A DNA stretch of 29,649 bases from JACCYI01 sp036389195 (GTDB taxonomy: Bacteria > Actinomycetota > Thermoleophilia > Solirubrobacterales > Solirubrobacteraceae): the NCBI GenBank assembly GCA_036389195.1, contig DASVQH010000481.1:1-29649 (forward strand), read 5' to 3'. Shown piece after piece: positions 8,100 to 15,830 of this stretch (positions are counted from its first letter, which is position 1; the number at the start of each line of letters is the position of its first letter). Under the pieces are notes generated by a model. The model ran no database searches and had not been told where the DNA came from. It was given only the letters and a program-made list of their open reading frames with translations. Both the position numbers and the translations under genes were made by a program.

Positions 8100-9626
8100 T
8101 CAGCCGGTCGGCGCGCGGTCGGCGATCGTGAACCAGAAGCGGCTTCCCTGCCCGACGGCGGACTCGACTCCGAGCGCGCCGCCATAGCGGTCGACCAGTC
8201 GCTGGCAGATCGCGAGCCCGAGCCCGTATCCGGCGCGTTCGTCGCCCCCGCCGGCGCGATCGAACGGCTTGAAGATCCGACGCTGGTCGGCTTCGGCGAT
8301 CCCGTCGCCGTTGTCCTCGACGGCCACCCGCCACATGCCGTGCTCCGGTTCCGCCGCGATCGAGACCTGCGGATCTCGCGGATCGGCGAACTTCACGGCG
8401 TTGGAGATCAGGTTCTGCAACAGCGCCCTGACGTCGGTCGGGTCGGCGAGGACCGTCGCCTCGTCCGGTACGGCGACCGTGACGTCGGACCCGTGCTCGG
8501 CGATCGGGCCCGCGAGGTCGTCGAGGACCTCGCGCGCGACGGTGGCCACGCGCACCTGCTCGGGGGCCGGCGTCGACGCGCCCGCGCGCGCATAGGCGAG
8601 CAGGGCGTGCAGCATGGCCAGCAAGCGCTCCGCGCTGGTCAGGATGTGGCCGGCGTAGGCCTTCTCGTTGGACGGCAGCGCCGCCGAATCGGCCAGCAGG
8701 CTCGCGAACCCGGCGATCGTGCTCAGCGGCCCCGTGAGGTCGTGCGCGGCGACGCTGGCGAAGCGGTCGAGCTCCTCGTTCGCCTCGCGCAGCTCCTCGA
8801 GCGCCCGCACCAGCGCGTCCTGGGCCTCCTTGCGCGCGGTGAGGTCGCGCGTGACCTTGGCGAAGCCGTCCAGCCGCCCGTCCTCGGACCGCATGGCGGT
8901 GATCGTCACCGACGCCCAGAACCGCGACCCGTCCTTGCGGAAGCGCCAGCCCTCCTCCTCGTAGCGGCCCTCCTGCGCCGCGATCCTCAGCTCGTCGGCG
9001 GGATGCCCGCGCTCCCGATCCGCGTCGGAGTAGAACAGCGAGAAGTGCCGGCCGATCACCTCGTCGGCCCGGTAGCCCTTCAGGTGCTCCGCACCCAGGT
9101 TCCACGAACGGATGTGCCCCGACACGTCGAGCATGAAGATCGCGTAGTCGCGCACGCTCGAGACCAGCTGCCGGTACTCCGCGAGCTGTGCGTTGACCCG
9201 CTCGAGCTCGCGCGCCCGCGCGCGCAGCTCCTCCTCGGCATGGCGCCGTCCCGTGAGGTCCCGGCTGACCTTGCCGAAGCCGACCAGCTCGCCCTCGTCG
9301 TAGAGCGGCGTGATCACGACGTTGGCCCAGAACCGCGAGCCGTCCTTGCGGACCCGCCAGCCCTCTTCCTCATAGCGACCGTCTCGAAGCGCGAGCCTGA
9401 GCTCGTCGGCCGGGTGGCCGCGCGCGACGTCCGGCTCGGTGTAGAAGGTCGAGAAGTGACACCCGACGATCTCCTCGCGCGAGTACCCCTGCATCCGCTC
9501 GGCGCCGGCGTTCCACGTCAGGACGTGACCGTCCACGTCGAGGATGAAGATCGCGTAGTCGACCGCGCTCGACACCAACAGCGCGAGCTGCCGCTGCCCG
9601 CTCGCCCGGTCCGATGGCTCGACCAC
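8100..9626 (-). CDS. PAS-PAS sensor histidine kinase
   Basis: 508 aa, soluble. Two closely similar PAS domains (about residues 15-130 and 153-262) each carry the DYAIF(I/M)LDV start and the GRYEEEGWRxRKDGSRFWA block, so they look like an internal duplication; this block is common in PAS sensors. A short coiled linker precedes a HisKA domain with phospho-histidine H295 (SVAAHDLTGPLSTI). The HATPase domain follows with the N-box NLISNAVKFAD, G1 DNGDGIA and G2 GYGLGLAIC. The GTG at 9626 is chosen because sequence further upstream in this frame runs into the L,D-transpeptidase gene on the same strand. It converges on the stand-alone response regulator at 7707-8093. The signal is unknown; no cofactor-specific residues were recognised. 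Confidence 0.93.
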   Translation of the reverse strand: MVEPSDRASGQRQLALLVSSAVDYAIFILDVDGHVLTWNAGAERMQGYSREEIVGCHFSTFYTEPDVARGHPADELRLALRDGRYEEEGWRVRKDGSRFWANVVITPLYDEGELVGFGKVSRDLTGRRHAEEELRARARELERVNAQLAEYRQLVSSVRDYAIFMLDVSGHIRSWNLGAEHLKGYRADEVIGRHFSLFYSDADRERGHPADELRIAAQEGRYEEEGWRFRKDGSRFWASVTITAMRSEDGRLDGFAKVTRDLTARKEAQDALVRALEELREANEELDRFASVAAHDLTGPLSTIAGFASLLADSAALPSNEKAYAGHILTSAERLLAMLHALLAYARAGASTPAPEQVRVATVAREVLDDLAGPIAEHGSDVTVAVPDEATVLADPTDVRALLQNLISNAVKFADPRDPQVSIAAEPEHGMWRVAVEDNGDGIAEADQRRIFKPFDRAGGGDERAGYGLGLAICQRLVDRYGGALGVESAVGQGSRFWFTIADRAPTG

Positions 9627-9685
9627 CCGCTGAACGGTACTCGCGTGCCCGCAGCGACACCCCGCATGTCCGACCTCGCGCGTCG

Positions 9686-10498
9686 TCAGCCGCGACGGAT
9701 GTCGACCGGCGTGCCGAGCGGGATCCGCTTCGCCAGGCGGGTGATCGCTTCGTTCGACAAGCGGATGCAGCCGTGGCTGACGTCCGTGCCGAGGACCGAA
9801 GGGTTGTTCGTCCCGTGCAGGCCGACCTGCCCGTCGCCGCCGGCGAAGCTCGTGTAGACCGGGGAATGGGCGGAGAGCCCGAGGGCGAAGGGACCGTAGA
9901 AGCCGGCGGGGTCGCCGGTGCGCAGCAGATCGGTCACGTAGTAGCGGCCCGTCGGCGTCGGCGAGGTCGACCGTCCGGTGCCGATCGCGGTCCGCATCAC
10001 GCGCCGCCCGTTGCGCAGGACCGTCAGGCGGTGCGAGCGCAGATCGACCCGGAGCCGGAACCGGGTGATCGTCAGGCGCACCCTCGACGCGCGCAGCCAG
10101 CCCGTGCCGAGGTTCGGACGGGTCGGGAGGTGGACCTTCAGCCAGCCCTTGCGCCGCGCCTTCACGAGGAAGACGAGCGGCAGGCGCCGGCCGCTGCTCG
10201 TGCGCCGCTGCGTGAGGCGGCGGTCGGCCCGGCCGCCACGGTGCCGATGGACGAGGACGGTGTGGCCCCGGGCGGTGGCCACGACGCTGGCGCCGCGCGG
10301 CACGCCGCGCAGCGCTCTCGACGAGAAGCGCGTCCCGCGCTGGAGCTTCGCACCCGGCAGTCCGGCCAGGTGCCCCGACGCCTTGCGCGTCCCCCCCCGG
10401 GGCCCGTCGCCGCCGAACAGCGCCGCGCTCCCCACCAGCCCGACGACGAGCGAGGCGAGGAACACGACCGCCGCGACGGCGAGGGCGCGCGGGCGCAT
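9686..10498 (-). CDS. L,D-transpeptidase (YkuD family)
   Basis: 270 aa. An N-terminal membrane anchor or signal (ALAVAAVVFLASLVVGLVGSAA, about residues 5-26) sends it to the cell envelope. A basic middle region follows, and the C-terminal YkuD domain starts near residue 140 (RLRVDLRSHRLTVLRNGR). The catalytic signature is complete: H228 in LHGTN and C244 in SHGCIRLSN. Such enzymes make 3-3 peptidoglycan cross-links or attach proteins to peptidoglycan. The ATG at 10498 lies 2 bases after the stop of the second ferritin-like gene, indicating an operon with it. A run of eight C at about 10391-10398 within the linker region is a likely indel spot. Confidence 0.93.
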   Translation of the reverse strand: MRPRALAVAAVVFLASLVVGLVGSAALFGGDGPRGGTRKASGHLAGLPGAKLQRGTRFSSRALRGVPRGASVVATARGHTVLVHRHRGGRADRRLTQRRTSSGRRLPLVFLVKARRKGWLKVHLPTRPNLGTGWLRASRVRLTITRFRLRVDLRSHRLTVLRNGRRVMRTAIGTGRSTSPTPTGRYYVTDLLRTGDPAGFYGPFALGLSAHSPVYTSFAGGDGQVGLHGTNNPSVLGTDVSHGCIRLSNEAITRLAKRIPLGTPVDIRRG

Positions 10499-10500
10499 CG

Positions 10501-11223
10501 TCAGCCGGCCATGGACGGCGCGCCGTCGACGGCCGAGCCGGAGCCCGACTCGGCCATGGCGATGAACCCGGTCCCTTGCACCGCCGCAAGGACGGCGTTC
10601 ATGTCCTTGGCCGGATTGAAGGCCGCCGGAGCCGGCGACGGCTGCCCGGAGCCGCGACCCTGGATGGAACGGATCCACGCGGCGTGCCGGGCCTCGACGG
10701 GGTGGATCGAGATGGCGGCGCGCAGGATGGCCGGCGTCTTGATGTTGCCCGCCTGGCCCTGGTAGGCCTCGACGCCGAGGTCCTCGACCGTCTGCGCGGT
10801 CTTCGCGAACGTCGCCTGGTCGGCCGTGGTGCCCTGGAAGTCGAAGTTCGGCCGCTTGACGGCCTTGCTGCCCAGCGCCTTCTTCAGCGCGCCGACGTGG
10901 GCCTGCTCGTGCTCGCCGGCGACCTGCGCGAAGCGGCGGTACTCGCCCTTCAGCGCGCCGTCGGCCAGCGCCTTCTTGTAGAAGGCCGCCTCCAGGTACT
11001 CGAGCGTCAGCGCGTAGTTGAGGATCGCGACGTCGCCCTTCGGGACGCCCTGCGCCCCGGCGAGCGCGACCGGCAGCGACCCGGCCAGCAGGCCGCCCGC
11101 GACGAGCAGGCCGCCGCGGCGGAACAGGCTCGCGCGGCTCAGCGTGCGCTCGAGGTGGTCGGAGGCCTCCTGGAGGGCGCCGTCCTTGTCGAAGCCGGCG
11201 AGGGGAGTGATGTCTGGTGTCAT
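10501..11223 (-). CDS. Ferritin-like domain protein, Tat-exported (copy 2)
   Basis: 240 aa. About 45 residues precede the hydrophobic core of a twin-arginine-type signal (SRASLFRRGGLLVAGGLLAG), ending near ALAGAQG. The mature part is a ferritin_2-type four-helix protein with carboxylate/histidine metal ligands in LTLEYLEAAFY, AGEHEQAHV and PVEARHAAW. Members are thought to bind a di-metal centre outside the membrane; the activity is not established. It is clearly paralogous to the gene at 11244-11921, sharing the NxALTLEYLEAAFY, AYQGQAxxIKT and VEARHAAW blocks and the same length after the signal. Twenty bases separate the two genes, and 2 bases separate it from the L,D-transpeptidase. The C-terminal 20 residues (MAESGSGSAVDGAPSMAG) are an extra low-complexity tail not found in copy 1. 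Confidence 0.9.
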   Translation of the reverse strand: MTPDITPLAGFDKDGALQEASDHLERTLSRASLFRRGGLLVAGGLLAGSLPVALAGAQGVPKGDVAILNYALTLEYLEAAFYKKALADGALKGEYRRFAQVAGEHEQAHVGALKKALGSKAVKRPNFDFQGTTADQATFAKTAQTVEDLGVEAYQGQAGNIKTPAILRAAISIHPVEARHAAWIRSIQGRGSGQPSPAPAAFNPAKDMNAVLAAVQGTGFIAMAESGSGSAVDGAPSMAG

Positions 11224-11243
11224 TGCAGTGAGCCCTTTCTGGC

Positions 11244-11921
11244 CTAGGACTTGATGAAGCCGGTCTCGCCGACCGCGTCGAGGACCTGCTTCATCGTCAG
11301 TGCCTTGTTGAAGGCCGACGGGGCGGGCTTCGGGTTGTGCCCGGCGCCGATGATGTCCCGCACCCACGCCGCGTGACGGGCCTCCACGGCGAGGATCGCG
11401 CCCGCCGAGCCGAGGATCGCGGTGGTCTTGATCTTGTCGGCCTGGCCCTGGTAGGCGCCGACGCCGGTGTCTTCCAGCGCCATGGCCGTCTTGAGGAACG
11501 TGCCCTCGCTGCCGGTCGTGCCCTTGAAGTCGAACGTCGGCTTCTTGACCGCCGCCGACCCCAGCGCCTGCTGCAGCGCGGTCACATGCGCGGCCTCGTG
11601 GCCGCCCACGACCTGCGCGAAGGTCGCGGTCACGCCGTCGAGCTTGCCCTTGGCGTTGGCCTCCGCGTAGAACGCCGCCTCGAGGTACTCGAGCGTCAGC
11701 GCGAAGTTGAGGATCTTGACGTCGCTCTTCGGCGTCCCCTGCGCCATCGCGATCCTGGCGGGGAAGCCGGCCAACCCGATCCCGACGCCCGCCACGATCC
11801 CGCCCTTGCGCAGGAAGGCGGCGCGCGTGTCGCCCCGCACCTCCTCGGCCGCCTCGCGGATGGCTCCGTCGCGGTCGACCTCTTCCAAGGTCGCCACCTC
11901 GTGCAGTGCTGGCTCTGACAC
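11244..11921 (-). CDS. Ferritin-like domain protein, Tat-exported (copy 1)
   Basis: 225 aa from a GTG at 11921, chosen because AAAGGGGAG lies just upstream at normal spacing; longer frames add a proline/arginine-rich stretch without support. An acidic leader (EEVDRDGAIREAAEEVRGD) precedes a signal with the core FLRKGGIVAGVGIGLAGF. It has RK rather than RR, so Tat export is likely but less certain than for copy 2. The ferritin_2 domain shows LTLEYLEAAFY, GGHEAAHV and VEARHAAWVRDI metal-ligand segments and ends KALTMKQVLDAVGETGFIKS. Together with copy 2 it looks like a tandem duplication. It lies about 96 bases downstream of the cupredoxin lipoprotein on the same strand. Confidence 0.9.
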   Translation of the reverse strand: MSEPALHEVATLEEVDRDGAIREAAEEVRGDTRAAFLRKGGIVAGVGIGLAGFPARIAMAQGTPKSDVKILNFALTLEYLEAAFYAEANAKGKLDGVTATFAQVVGGHEAAHVTALQQALGSAAVKKPTFDFKGTTGSEGTFLKTAMALEDTGVGAYQGQADKIKTTAILGSAGAILAVEARHAAWVRDIIGAGHNPKPAPSAFNKALTMKQVLDAVGETGFIKS

Positions 11922-12017
11922 GACTCTCCCCTTTCGAGCGTGGCCGCCGACGACCGGCGGTCGGTGAGGGGATGCGGCGGTCCTCGGCTCCCGGCTCACT
12001 ACTGGGCACCTGGGCGC

Positions 12018-12401
12018 TCAGCGGACGGTGACCGTCCCGGCCATGTTCGGGTGGTACTGGCAGACGTAGGCGTAGCGCCCGGGCTTGGTGAAGCGCGCCT
12101 TCAGCCGCCGCCCCTGGTCGACGTTGCCGAGGTCGCCGGGCCCCTTGGCGAAGGTCACGGTGTGGTTGGCGGCGTCCTTGTCGATCCACGTGACCTGCGT
12201 CCCCGCGGAGACCTCCACGTTCTTCGGCGTGTACTCGAAGTCGACGATCTTCACGGTGGCGCGGCCGGAGGACGCCGCGGTCGGTGCGGGAGTGGCGTCG
12301 GGCTCGACCGCGGTGCGGGGCTTCGACTCCTCCCCGCCACCGCAGCCGGCCAGCAGGACGACGGCGAGCGTGACGACGTGGCGAAGGCGCATGGCCGGCA
12401 T
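12018..12401 (-). CDS. Cupredoxin (plastocyanin-like) lipoprotein
   Basis: 127 aa from ATG 12401 (ATG 12392 is equally possible). The signal peptide ends in a lipobox, VVLLAGC, with C20 as lipidation site, so the protein is anchored to the outer face of the membrane. An A/P/T-rich linker (residues 30-46) leads to a small beta-barrel with all four type-1 copper ligands: H80 (NHTVTF), C114, H117 and M120 (VCQYHPNM). It should carry one electron. No partner oxidase or reductase is next to it. The nearest genes on the same strand are the two ferritin-like proteins, which makes a metal/redox role at the cell surface plausible. Only 66 bases separate it from the divergent alcohol dehydrogenase. Confidence 0.92.
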   Translation of the reverse strand: MPAMRLRHVVTLAVVLLAGCGGGEESKPRTAVEPDATPAPTAASSGRATVKIVDFEYTPKNVEVSAGTQVTWIDKDAANHTVTFAKGPGDLGNVDQGRRLKARFTKPGRYAYVCQYHPNMAGTVTVR

Positions 12402-12467
12402 GCGCGGGTGAGCACCCCGGCGGATCAGTTCGCGCCTCGATCGCGCGCGAGAGGGCAGAGTGGGGGT

Positions 12468-13505
12468 ATGCGTGCAGCCATCTTCCACGAGCCCCGTCGG
12501 ATCGAGGCGGGCGACCGGCCCGATCCCAGCCTCCGAGAACCGACCGACGCCATCGTCCGGGTCGTCCTGGCCTGCGTCTGCGGCTCGGACCTCTGGTACT
12601 ACCGCGGCGACTCGAAGTTCTCTCCCGGGCCCATCGGCCACGAGTTCGTCGGCGTCGTCGAGGACGTCGGCGCCGAGGTCTCCGCCCTCAGGAAGGGCGA
12701 GCTGGTCATCGCCCCGTTCGCCTTCAGCGACGGAACGTGCCCCAACTGCCGGCACGGGATCACGACCGCCTGCATGAACGGCGGGTTCTTCCCGATGAAC
12801 GGCGACGGCGGCCAGGGCGAAGCGGTCCGGGTTCCGCTGGCCGACGGCACGTTGGTCGCCGTTCCCGGCTCCGGGCACTCCGACGAGATGATGCGCTCGC
12901 TGCTGACGCTCTCGGACGTGATGGCCACCGGCCACCACGCCGCCGTCTGCGCGAACGTCGAGGCGGGGCAGACCGTCGCGGTCGTCGGCGACGGGGCCGT
13001 CGGCCTCTCGGGCGTCCTGGCCGCCAAGCGCCTGGGTGCCGAGCGGATCATCGCGCTCTCCCGCCACGCCGACCGCCAGGCGCTCGCGACCGAGTTCGGC
13101 GCCACCGACATCGTCGCCGAGCGTGGCGAGGAGGCCGTCGAGAAGATCAAGGCGATGACCGACGGCGTCGGCGTCGACGCCACCTTGGAGTGCGTCGGGA
13201 CCGACCAGTCGATGCGGACCGCGCTCGACATCGCGCGAGCCGGCTCGATGGTGGGCTACGTCGGCGTCCCGCACGGCATCGAGCTGCCGATCAGGCAGAT
13301 GTTCTCCCGCAACGTCGGCGTCCGCGGCGGCGGCGCGCCGGTGCGGACCTACCTGCCCGACCTGCTCGACGACGTCCTCGACGGCACCATCGACCCGGGC
13401 AGGGTCCTCGACCACGAGACCGACCTCGACGGCATCGCCGACGCCTACGCCGCGATGGACGAACGCCGCGCGATCAAGTCGCTCGTCCGGGTCGGGAGCG
13501 TGTGA
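12468..13505 (+). CDS. Zinc-dependent alcohol dehydrogenase family protein (MDR)
   Basis: 345 aa, medium-chain dehydrogenase. Catalytic zinc ligands are seen at C38 (CGSD) and H58-E59 (GHEFVG). A structural-zinc-like loop has three cysteines, C91, C94 and C102, rather than the usual four; this is common in this branch. The nucleotide-binding motif VAVVGDGAVGLSG spans about 171-183 and is followed by ALSRHADR, whose basic residue suggests NADP(H) (inference). The substrate is unknown. The ATG at 12468 is preceded by GTGGGGGT. The 48-aa acidic protein follows 31 bases downstream, and the terminator at 13711-13735 ends both. Confidence 0.93.
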   Translation: MRAAIFHEPRRIEAGDRPDPSLREPTDAIVRVVLACVCGSDLWYYRGDSKFSPGPIGHEFVGVVEDVGAEVSALRKGELVIAPFAFSDGTCPNCRHGITTACMNGGFFPMNGDGGQGEAVRVPLADGTLVAVPGSGHSDEMMRSLLTLSDVMATGHHAAVCANVEAGQTVAVVGDGAVGLSGVLAAKRLGAERIIALSRHADRQALATEFGATDIVAERGEEAVEKIKAMTDGVGVDATLECVGTDQSMRTALDIARAGSMVGYVGVPHGIELPIRQMFSRNVGVRGGGAPVRTYLPDLLDDVLDGTIDPGRVLDHETDLDGIADAYAAMDERRAIKSLVRVGSV

Positions 13506-13536
13506 GGACCGCCCGGTGAACGGGAAGGAACCCCGC

Positions 13537-13683
13537 ATGGACGATCCCAAGCACAACCCCGGCGAGCCGGAGTTCGGCGAGCACGCCGACGACGCCCCGC
13601 ACAACCCCGGAGAGCCGCAGTTCGGCGATGAACCGGAGTCGACCGAGTCGACGGACGACGTCGAGACCGAGGAGGACGAGTAG
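13537..13683 (+). CDS. 48-aa acidic repeat protein
   Basis: A short gene supported by a strong ribosome site (GGGAAGGAA, 13522-13530), an ATG at 13537, a TAG at 13681-13683 and a clean terminator 28 bases later. The protein is highly acidic and disordered-looking. It consists of two imperfect repeats beginning HNPGEPEFGE and HNPGEPQFGD, followed by an E/D/S/T tail (ESTESTDDVETEEDE). It has no cysteine, signal or membrane segment. It lies 31 bases after the alcohol dehydrogenase and is probably expressed with it. The function is unknown. The duplicated HNPGEPxFG unit suggests a repeated binding motif rather than an enzyme. Confidence 0.7.
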   Translation: MDDPKHNPGEPEFGEHADDAPHNPGEPQFGDEPESTESTDDVETEEDE

Positions 13684-13710
13684 CGCCGGCCGCGACCTGC
13701 GACCGACGAG

Positions 13711-13735
13711 GAAAGGCCCGCAAGGCGGGCCTTTC
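13711..13735 (+). terminator. Intrinsic terminator after the acidic protein gene
   Basis: A perfect 11-bp stem (GAAAGGCCCGC / GCGGGCCTTTC) with a 3-base AAG loop. The CTTTC end gives a short T-rich tract. It sits 28 bases after the acidic protein stop and could also terminate leftward transcription, since the stem is symmetric. Confidence 0.85.
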
Positions 13736-13868
13736 GTGTGATCGGGAGACAGGACGCGACCCGCGCCGTGACGCGGGATGGCGAGACTCGTGTGCAGTCG
13801 CGTGTGCGGTCCGGCGGTCGTCACGCGGTGTCCTCCCGGACGACTCGTGTCTCGTGTCCACCGTCTCC

Positions 13869-14124
13869 CTACCATTGGGGGTTCTCCTCGAGAGGTGGTG
13901 AGATCTGGCAGGCGTAGAAGCCTGGGACGGTGACGAAACCGCTGCTGTACTCAGAAGGTCCGGTGCCGCCAAGCGACTCACACGCGGCCTTCGCGGCGAC
14001 GATCATGGCGTCGGTGAACTCGCCGACCGGCGCGGGCGCGTCAACGGCCTTGCCGTTGCTGTTGAAGGTCTGCGCTGAGGGCGAGCGCCCCAGCGGTCAA
14101 TGCGAGAACTGCGAGCTTGCGCAT
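13869..14124 (-). pseudogene. Small secreted protein gene broken by a one-base frameshift
   Basis: An ATG at 14124 follows AAGGAG at ideal spacing and opens a signal peptide, MRKLAVLALTAGALALSA. The frame then ends at a TGA near 14041. Changing frame by one base around 14073-14082 restores a coherent 84-aa product: signal peptide, cleavage near ALA-SAQ, then TFNSNGKAVDAPAPVGEFTD, a helix AMIVAAKAACESLGG and a tail with a second cysteine (GFYACQISPP), ending at TAG 13869-13871. The total length, 256 bases, is 85 codons plus one, which fits one surplus base, for example one C in GCCC. Two cysteines could form a disulphide in the exported form. It may be a real pseudogene or a sequencing or assembly error. 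I do not recognise the family. Confidence 0.6.
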
Positions 14125-14226
14125 CGGACTCCTTGCTTCCCGTGTTCGACTCGGCCAGTCGGGGTCGCAAAAGGCCACAGGACCCCGCCGGAACGGGGCC
14201 CGGTGATACGGAGCAGTCGGCGGTCG

Positions 14227-15414
14227 TCAGCGCCCGGCGGGAAGGTTCTTCGCGCCGGTGGCGACGAACGAGACGCAGTCGCCTTGGTTCTTGAAGCGGC
14301 TGGAGCCGTCGTGGAAGCGCATCCACCCGTCCTTCTTGCACTGGCTCGCACTGGCCGGCAAGACCTTGGGGTCGATCACGTCGCCGATGCCGTCGCCGTC
14401 GAGATCCTGCTGATCGGCGTTGGGGGTATCGGGCGCGTTGTCTTGCGCGTCGGCGACGCCGTCGCCGTCGCGGTCGCCGTCGCACGCATCGCCCACACGG
14501 TCGGCGTCAAGGTCGGCCTGGCTGATATTCGCGACGTTCGGGCAGTTATCCCGGGAGTCCACGACCGCGTCGTTGTCGGCGTCGTCGTCACACGCATCCC
14601 CGAGGTCGTCGGGGGCCACCCCGGTGTTCGCCTGGTCCGGGTTCGGCACGTCGCGGCAGTTGTCGCCGAGATCCCCGATCCCGTCGTTGTCGGCGTCCGT
14701 GTCACAGGCGTCGCCCTGGGTGTCCGCCGTGCCGTCGCGGTTCTCCTGGCCGGGGTTCGAGACGCTCGGGCAGGTGTCGGTGGCGTCCGCGACGCCGTCG
14801 TTATCGGCATCGTCGTTGGTGAGCGCGATCTTCAAGTCGAGCACCGTCGAGTCGCAGCTGAACTCACCGATCGGGTCGACCACCAGGTAGAGCGTCTCGC
14901 CCGCGGCGACAGCCAGGTCGGGAGCCAGAACCGGCTGGCTCAGGCCTCCGTTCTCGATCCTTCCCCCGGCGAGGACCTGGCGCTCGCGGTTGAGGGACCA
15001 GCTCACGCCGTTGCCGCACCTCGTGTCGCTGTCACCCGCGACTCCCGCGACCTGTGCGGTGCCGGTGAACGGAGCGGCCCACCCGAGGACCGCGAGGCCG
15101 TCGTTCGCCGGGTGGAGGGTTCCCGTCGTCGAGTTCGCGAAGATGAGCGGGAACCGGATCTCGCCCTCAGGCCCTGCGGTCGTCCACGCGTTCCCAAGAC
15201 CGTCGACCGGAAACTGCGTCGGGAACGGAACGAGATCAGCGGGATCGGTGGACCAGGTGTTCACCGTGTGGAGGTAGGACCACGGGCCCGGGGGGTTCGC
15301 GCTGTCTGCGCGACCGAAATCGGCCACGAAGTCATAGGCGCCGGAGGCACCGAACGCGGACCCCGGGACGACTGCTCTCCCGAGGAGGACCAGAAACAGG
15401 ACAAGGCGCTTCAC
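14227..15414 (-). CDS. Secreted thrombospondin type 3 repeat protein
   Basis: 395 aa from a GTG at 15414. A signal peptide (KRLVLFLVLLGRAVVPGSAFG) is followed by a beta-sandwich-like region of about 175 residues. Then comes a calcium-binding acidic stalk (about 200-345) of thrombospondin type 3 units such as DADNDGVADATDTCP, DADNDGIGDLGDNC and DRDGDGVADAQDN, with paired cysteines. The last 38 residues hold a separate two-cysteine module, QCKKDGWMRF...FKNQGDCVSF, which I have seen as a tail on secreted actinobacterial proteins. It should be extracellular and calcium-stabilised; the ligand is unknown. On the minus strand a TATAAC box at 15440-15435 lies 20 bases before the start, but no good -35 was found. 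Confidence 0.88.
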   Translation of the reverse strand: MKRLVLFLVLLGRAVVPGSAFGASGAYDFVADFGRADSANPPGPWSYLHTVNTWSTDPADLVPFPTQFPVDGLGNAWTTAGPEGEIRFPLIFANSTTGTLHPANDGLAVLGWAAPFTGTAQVAGVAGDSDTRCGNGVSWSLNRERQVLAGGRIENGGLSQPVLAPDLAVAAGETLYLVVDPIGEFSCDSTVLDLKIALTNDDADNDGVADATDTCPSVSNPGQENRDGTADTQGDACDTDADNDGIGDLGDNCRDVPNPDQANTGVAPDDLGDACDDDADNDAVVDSRDNCPNVANISQADLDADRVGDACDGDRDGDGVADAQDNAPDTPNADQQDLDGDGIGDVIDPKVLPASASQCKKDGWMRFHDGSSRFKNQGDCVSFVATGAKNLPAGR

Positions 15415-15796
15415 GTGCCGAGGTCCGTAGAACCGTTATATGGCTGACAGGTAGTCCGAATCCGGTCCCTTTGCGGGAACTCGGTGTGCCGAGGTAGAGC
15501 GACGAGGTCGCCTCGATCCGCTCGTCCGTCCACGGCGCGCGCGCCTGCCCACCGTCCACGAGCGGGGCGTGCAGTCTCTGCGCCCACCAGTGCTCGCCAG
15601 CTCCGAGCACGACCTGGGGGTAGAGGCCGGGCGTGTCCGGCGGCGTGGAAGTCATCGCGAGTGGGCCAGGGGTCGGTCCCGCTGGCACCCGCACAACCCG
15701 CCCGGCGCTTGCATCGGACCACCCGCAGGCCGACCGCAGTGCGTTGCTGCTGAGGGGCGACGGCACCGAGTGCAGGCCCTCGGTATCACGCGGGAT

Positions 15797-15830
15797 GGGC
15801 GCGAGTGGCTGTCCAGAGCCACTCGCGCCC
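15797..15830. repeat. Perfect 14-bp inverted repeat (hairpin)
   Basis: The arm GGGCGCGAGTGGCT at 15797-15810 is the exact reverse complement of AGCCACTCGCGCCC at 15817-15830, with a 6-base GTCCAG loop. No T-tract follows on either strand, so a terminator role is doubtful. Confidence 0.8.

Noticed and set aside
13711..13735. Palindrome considered as an operator or riboswitch element
   Set aside because: Its perfect stem, 3-base loop and position just after a stop codon fit a terminator better.
15415..15500. Possible riboswitch upstream of the thrombospondin-3 gene
   Set aside because: Only a short 5-bp hairpin was found and no known aptamer core could be matched by eye.
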